Positions 14,553-16,613 of a stretch of 16,613 bases of DNA are shown in pieces. The stretch comes from Planctomycetaceae bacterium UBA6163. Lineage in GTDB: Bacteria > Planctomycetota > Planctomycetia > Pirellulales > Pirellulaceae. The stretch is from positions 1 to 16,613 of the forward strand of contig DIUH01000104.1 of the NCBI GenBank assembly GCA_002428205.1, given 5' to 3'. Under the pieces are notes generated by a model. That model was not told the DNA's origin, made no database searches, and saw nothing but the letters and a program-made list of their open reading frames with translations. Both the position numbers and the translations under genes were made by a program. The first letter of the stretch is position 1. Each line of letters starts with the position of its first letter.

Positions 14553-15756
14553 TCTTGCGTTTGAAGGTCCACTTGACGATGTCCAGCCACGTCGGTTCCT
14601 TGCCGTACAGCATGATGCCTGCGGAAAAGACTCGTCCGGCAAGAAGCCTTAGCGCGGCGATTCCAAGAATCATCAGACCCACGCTTAAACAAACTTCATA
14701 GGCAGCGACCTCGCCCAGCACCAACCGCATGGGCATCGCCGTCGATGACGCCCCCGGCAAATGACTAAGTGCTCGCATCATAGCGCCGTCGGGCTGAGAA
14801 ACAACAAGAACGGCGGCGACCATCGGTAACATTGGCAAAAACAATAAAGAAGTCCGCGATGATGTATTGGGGTCATAAATAATCGACGCAACCCCAGCAT
14901 AGAAACAGTTCCAAAAGAAAACTCCTCCGAGATAGAACATCAATAGCAACGGATACAATTCCCATTTTTGCAATGAGTCTGGGAGCGATACGTTCCATCC
15001 CGCCATCCAGGCAACCAACATACAAATGAAACTGGTCGCAAATAAGAATCCAAGTGAACCGATAGCGGCGCCGGTGATACCGATCAGCTTTCCATCAATC
15101 CAAACTTGTGGTCGAATCGCACTTACAATCTGCTCAGTAACTCGCTGTTGTTTTTCACTTGTAATGCCTGTCAACATATAAGCCAGCCCGATCCAAGTCG
15201 TGATCAGCATCGCACCGAGAATGGTAAATGCCACCAGACGATCTGATTTTGACACGCCCTGATCGACCAACGCTTCGATTTTTATATCCACCGGGGCAAG
15301 GATTTCAGCAAGAGTCGTCGGAGCAATGTTTGCGGCATTCATTTGCCAACTGATACGTTCGGCCTGCAGCGTCGGACGCAGTTCCTCCAGCCATGTTGGC
15401 TCTTTTCGAACCGTTAACTTGGCTTGCCAAGGTGATCCCGGCGAATTGGATACCACCAACAATCCATCGATCTCACGCGACTCAACCCGCTCTCGCCATT
15501 CTTGCTCGCTATGATCACCAACGGCAATCGCCAAATTCCCTTCCGCCGGGAGTGAAAAAGCAGAACCGGTACCGATGACCGCGATTTCCACCTTGCCTGC
15601 GGAAGCCGCAAGTTGCATGGCGCCAAAACCAATTCCAGCCCCGATAAGCAAAGACACCAGTCCCAAGATCTGATCTTTCAATTTGAAATACCGCTGGAAC
15701 TCCCACCTGGCGACCGTCAAACTGGTGCGCAACCAAGACCTTGTATTTGTTATCAT
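14536..15756 (-). CDS. ABC-2 type transporter permease (NatB-like)
   Basis: Integral membrane subunit of an ABC exporter, 406 residues. The layout is that of the ABC-2/NatB family: a cytoplasmic N-terminus with an amphipathic WEFQRYFKLK element, TM1 at about 30-52, a large extracytoplasmic domain (about 53-172), then TM segments at about 174-197, 214-240, 258-282, 294-310 and 342-364. The cytoplasmic coupling motif EKQQRVTEQI (201-210) just after TM2 and the C-terminal AGRVFSAGIMLYG (373-385) are characteristic. The ATG at 15754-15756 has no Shine-Dalgarno site. The partner ATPase gene is upstream on the same strand, separated by 93 bases. The substrate is not determined: NatAB relatives export Na+, but similar systems move antibiotics or peptides. 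Confidence 0.87.
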   Translation of the reverse strand: MITNTRSWLRTSLTVARWEFQRYFKLKDQILGLVSLLIGAGIGFGAMQLAASAGKVEIAVIGTGSAFSLPAEGNLAIAVGDHSEQEWRERVESREIDGLLVVSNSPGSPWQAKLTVRKEPTWLEELRPTLQAERISWQMNAANIAPTTLAEILAPVDIKIEALVDQGVSKSDRLVAFTILGAMLITTWIGLAYMLTGITSEKQQRVTEQIVSAIRPQVWIDGKLIGITGAAIGSLGFLFATSFICMLVAWMAGWNVSLPDSLQKWELYPLLLMFYLGGVFFWNCFYAGVASIIYDPNTSSRTSLLFLPMLPMVAAVLVVSQPDGAMMRALSHLPGASSTAMPMRLVLGEVAAYEVCLSVGLMILGIAALRLLAGRVFSAGIMLYGKEPTWLDIVKWTFKRKNDLVV

Positions 15757-15797
15757 TGTTTACGTTTATATTTATTGCTAATAGCCTAACAGCACCC

Positions 15798-15837
15798 ATG
15801 ATGGTGCATCAAAACCGATGATGGTGAATCAAAATCA
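15798..15837 (-). repeat. Imperfect 20-base tandem repeat between ABC ATPase and permease genes
   Basis: Two adjacent 20-base units (15798-15817 and 15818-15837), each starting ATGATGGTG on the + strand, matching at 17 of 20 positions. The repeat lies in the transcribed spacer ahead of the permease. It could be a protein- or RNA-binding site affecting the ATPase to permease expression ratio, or a neutral slippage product. Confidence 0.75.
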
Positions 15838-15849
15838 CGAACAAAGAAT

Positions 15850-16613
15850 CTACGGGCCAGCAGTCACCTGAATCTCCGGCTTGTGACCAGGATCTAGGGC
15901 GCGTAGGTAGATTTCGTGAAGCGATAAAGAGCCTCCACGAAAATCCGTGACTTCACCCACTTCCGAAGCCCGCTCAATCCACTCAACCACCGAGCTTTTA
16001 TGCTTTAACGTGAGCTGGACAGTCGACTCCGAAAAATGGTCGATGGCGTCCAAACTGGGACAACCTTGCCATGACGCAAAGGCTTCAGTGGACATAGGCC
16101 TCGCAAAGCCGATCCGCAGCGAGTATCCGCTGTGCTTGCTGGACTTTAACTCGGGAACCGTTCCGGATAACACGCGTTTTCCCTGCGCAAGTAGAAATAC
16201 GCGATCCGCTAATCGCTCGACCAATTCCAACTGGTGCGCGCTCAGCAAGACCGTCGTACCTTCATCTTGCAACGACCGAATCAACCCCAGCATCATTTCT
16301 TGGTTGATCGGATCCAAGCCAGAAAACGGTTCGTCCAATAAAGCTAGCCTAGGTCGATGCAAGACAGAAGCGGCAACCTGCACTTTTTGTTGGTTCCCCT
16401 TGCTGAGCGTCTCCAGCTTACTATTAAGATGCTGCGAAACCTCCAATCGTTCGGCCCATTCACGCGCCGCCAGCCTCGATTGCGAGACCGTCATGCCTCG
16501 CAATTGACCAAAGTATTCCAAGATGCGACCAACTTTTTGGTCGCGGTAAAGGCCTCGATCCTCTGGCAGGTAACCGATCTGTGACGCATCCATTGTTGAG
16601 GGATTGCCATCGG
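15850..16613 (-). CDS. ABC transporter ATPase (NatA-like), N-terminus cut by window edge
   Basis: C-terminal part, about 254 residues, of an ABC ATPase that would drive the adjacent permease. The frame runs off the right edge, so Walker A is outside the window. The ATG at 16593 is internal: upstream codons read DGNPST, matching the DG loop before IGYLPEDRGLY in NatA-type proteins. Counting from that ATG, the Q-loop region is IGYLPEDRGLY (6-16, Glu in place of Gln, common in this group), the ABC signature LSKGNQQ (64-70), Walker B LALLDEP (83-89), the D-loop SGLD (91-94), and the switch His 120 in LLSAH. The last 100 residues form the extra C-terminal domain found in NatA/YhaQ-type ATPases (DUF4162-like). 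It is the first gene of a two-gene minus-strand unit. Confidence 0.92.
   Translation of the reverse strand, partial: DGNPSTMDASQIGYLPEDRGLYRDQKVGRILEYFGQLRGMTVSQSRLAAREWAERLEVSQHLNSKLETLSKGNQQKVQVAASVLHRPRLALLDEPFSGLDPINQEMMLGLIRSLQDEGTTVLLSAHQLELVERLADRVFLLAQGKRVLSGTVPELKSSKHSGYSLRIGFARPMSTEAFASWQGCPSLDAIDHFSESTVQLTLKHKSSVVEWIERASEVGEVTDFRGGSLSLHEIYLRALDPGHKPEIQVTAGP

Noticed and set aside
15947..16507. 186-codon + strand open frame opposite the ABC ATPase
   Set aside because: Antisense to the signature and Walker B motifs of a clear ATPase; Ser/Asn-rich translation without domain character.

Overview
The window looks like ordinary chromosomal DNA from a planctomycete, most likely a Rhodopirellula-like member of the Pirellulaceae. 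This is inferred from the mix of genes: an FHA-linked class III nucleotide cyclase, a secreted multi-domain serine esterase, an Rpn-type PD-(D/E)XK nuclease, and scattered housekeeping genes that are not in their usual operons. Weak or absent Shine-Dalgarno sequences at several starts fit the same picture. No marker gene is present, so the assignment is provisional. There is no rRNA, tRNA, CRISPR array, integrase or complete insertion sequence.

Layout, left to right. A small SAM-dependent methyltransferase (+, 279-899) converges on a membrane fatty acid desaturase (-, 985-2076), with a GC-rich double hairpin between them. After a 408-base divergent gap comes a + strand run. It starts with a BaiN/YhiN/HI0933-family FAD oxidoreductase (2485-3777), then an FHA plus class III cyclase protein (3822-5723), porphobilinogen deaminase hemC (5837-6754), and an Rpn-family nuclease (6866-7780) preceded by a palindrome-rich intergenic repeat. 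The glycogen debranching enzyme glgX (-, 7889-9979) converges on that run. A gene-poor gap of about 675 bases separates glgX from purM (+, 10655-11707). The right third is on the - strand: an ABC transporter ATPase cut by the window edge (15850-16613), its ABC-2 permease (14536-15756), a possible 35-residue ORF overlapping the permease end, and a secreted alpha/beta-hydrolase (12072-14135).

Functionally this is a mosaic: tetrapyrrole synthesis (hemC), purine synthesis (purM), glycogen breakdown (glgX), membrane lipid modification (desaturase), second-messenger signalling (FHA-cyclase), a flavoprotein, and an export system. The flavoprotein and cyclase genes are close enough to be co-transcribed, as are the ABC ATPase and permease. 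The rest look like single-gene units.

I found no clear new multi-gene system. The observations most worth a second look are: the cyclase's Asp at the usual base-recognition Lys position; the palindrome cluster and internal repeat at the Rpn nuclease gene, next to a codon-usage shift at the end of hemC; mutually exclusive stems upstream of purM; and several small repeats between genes.
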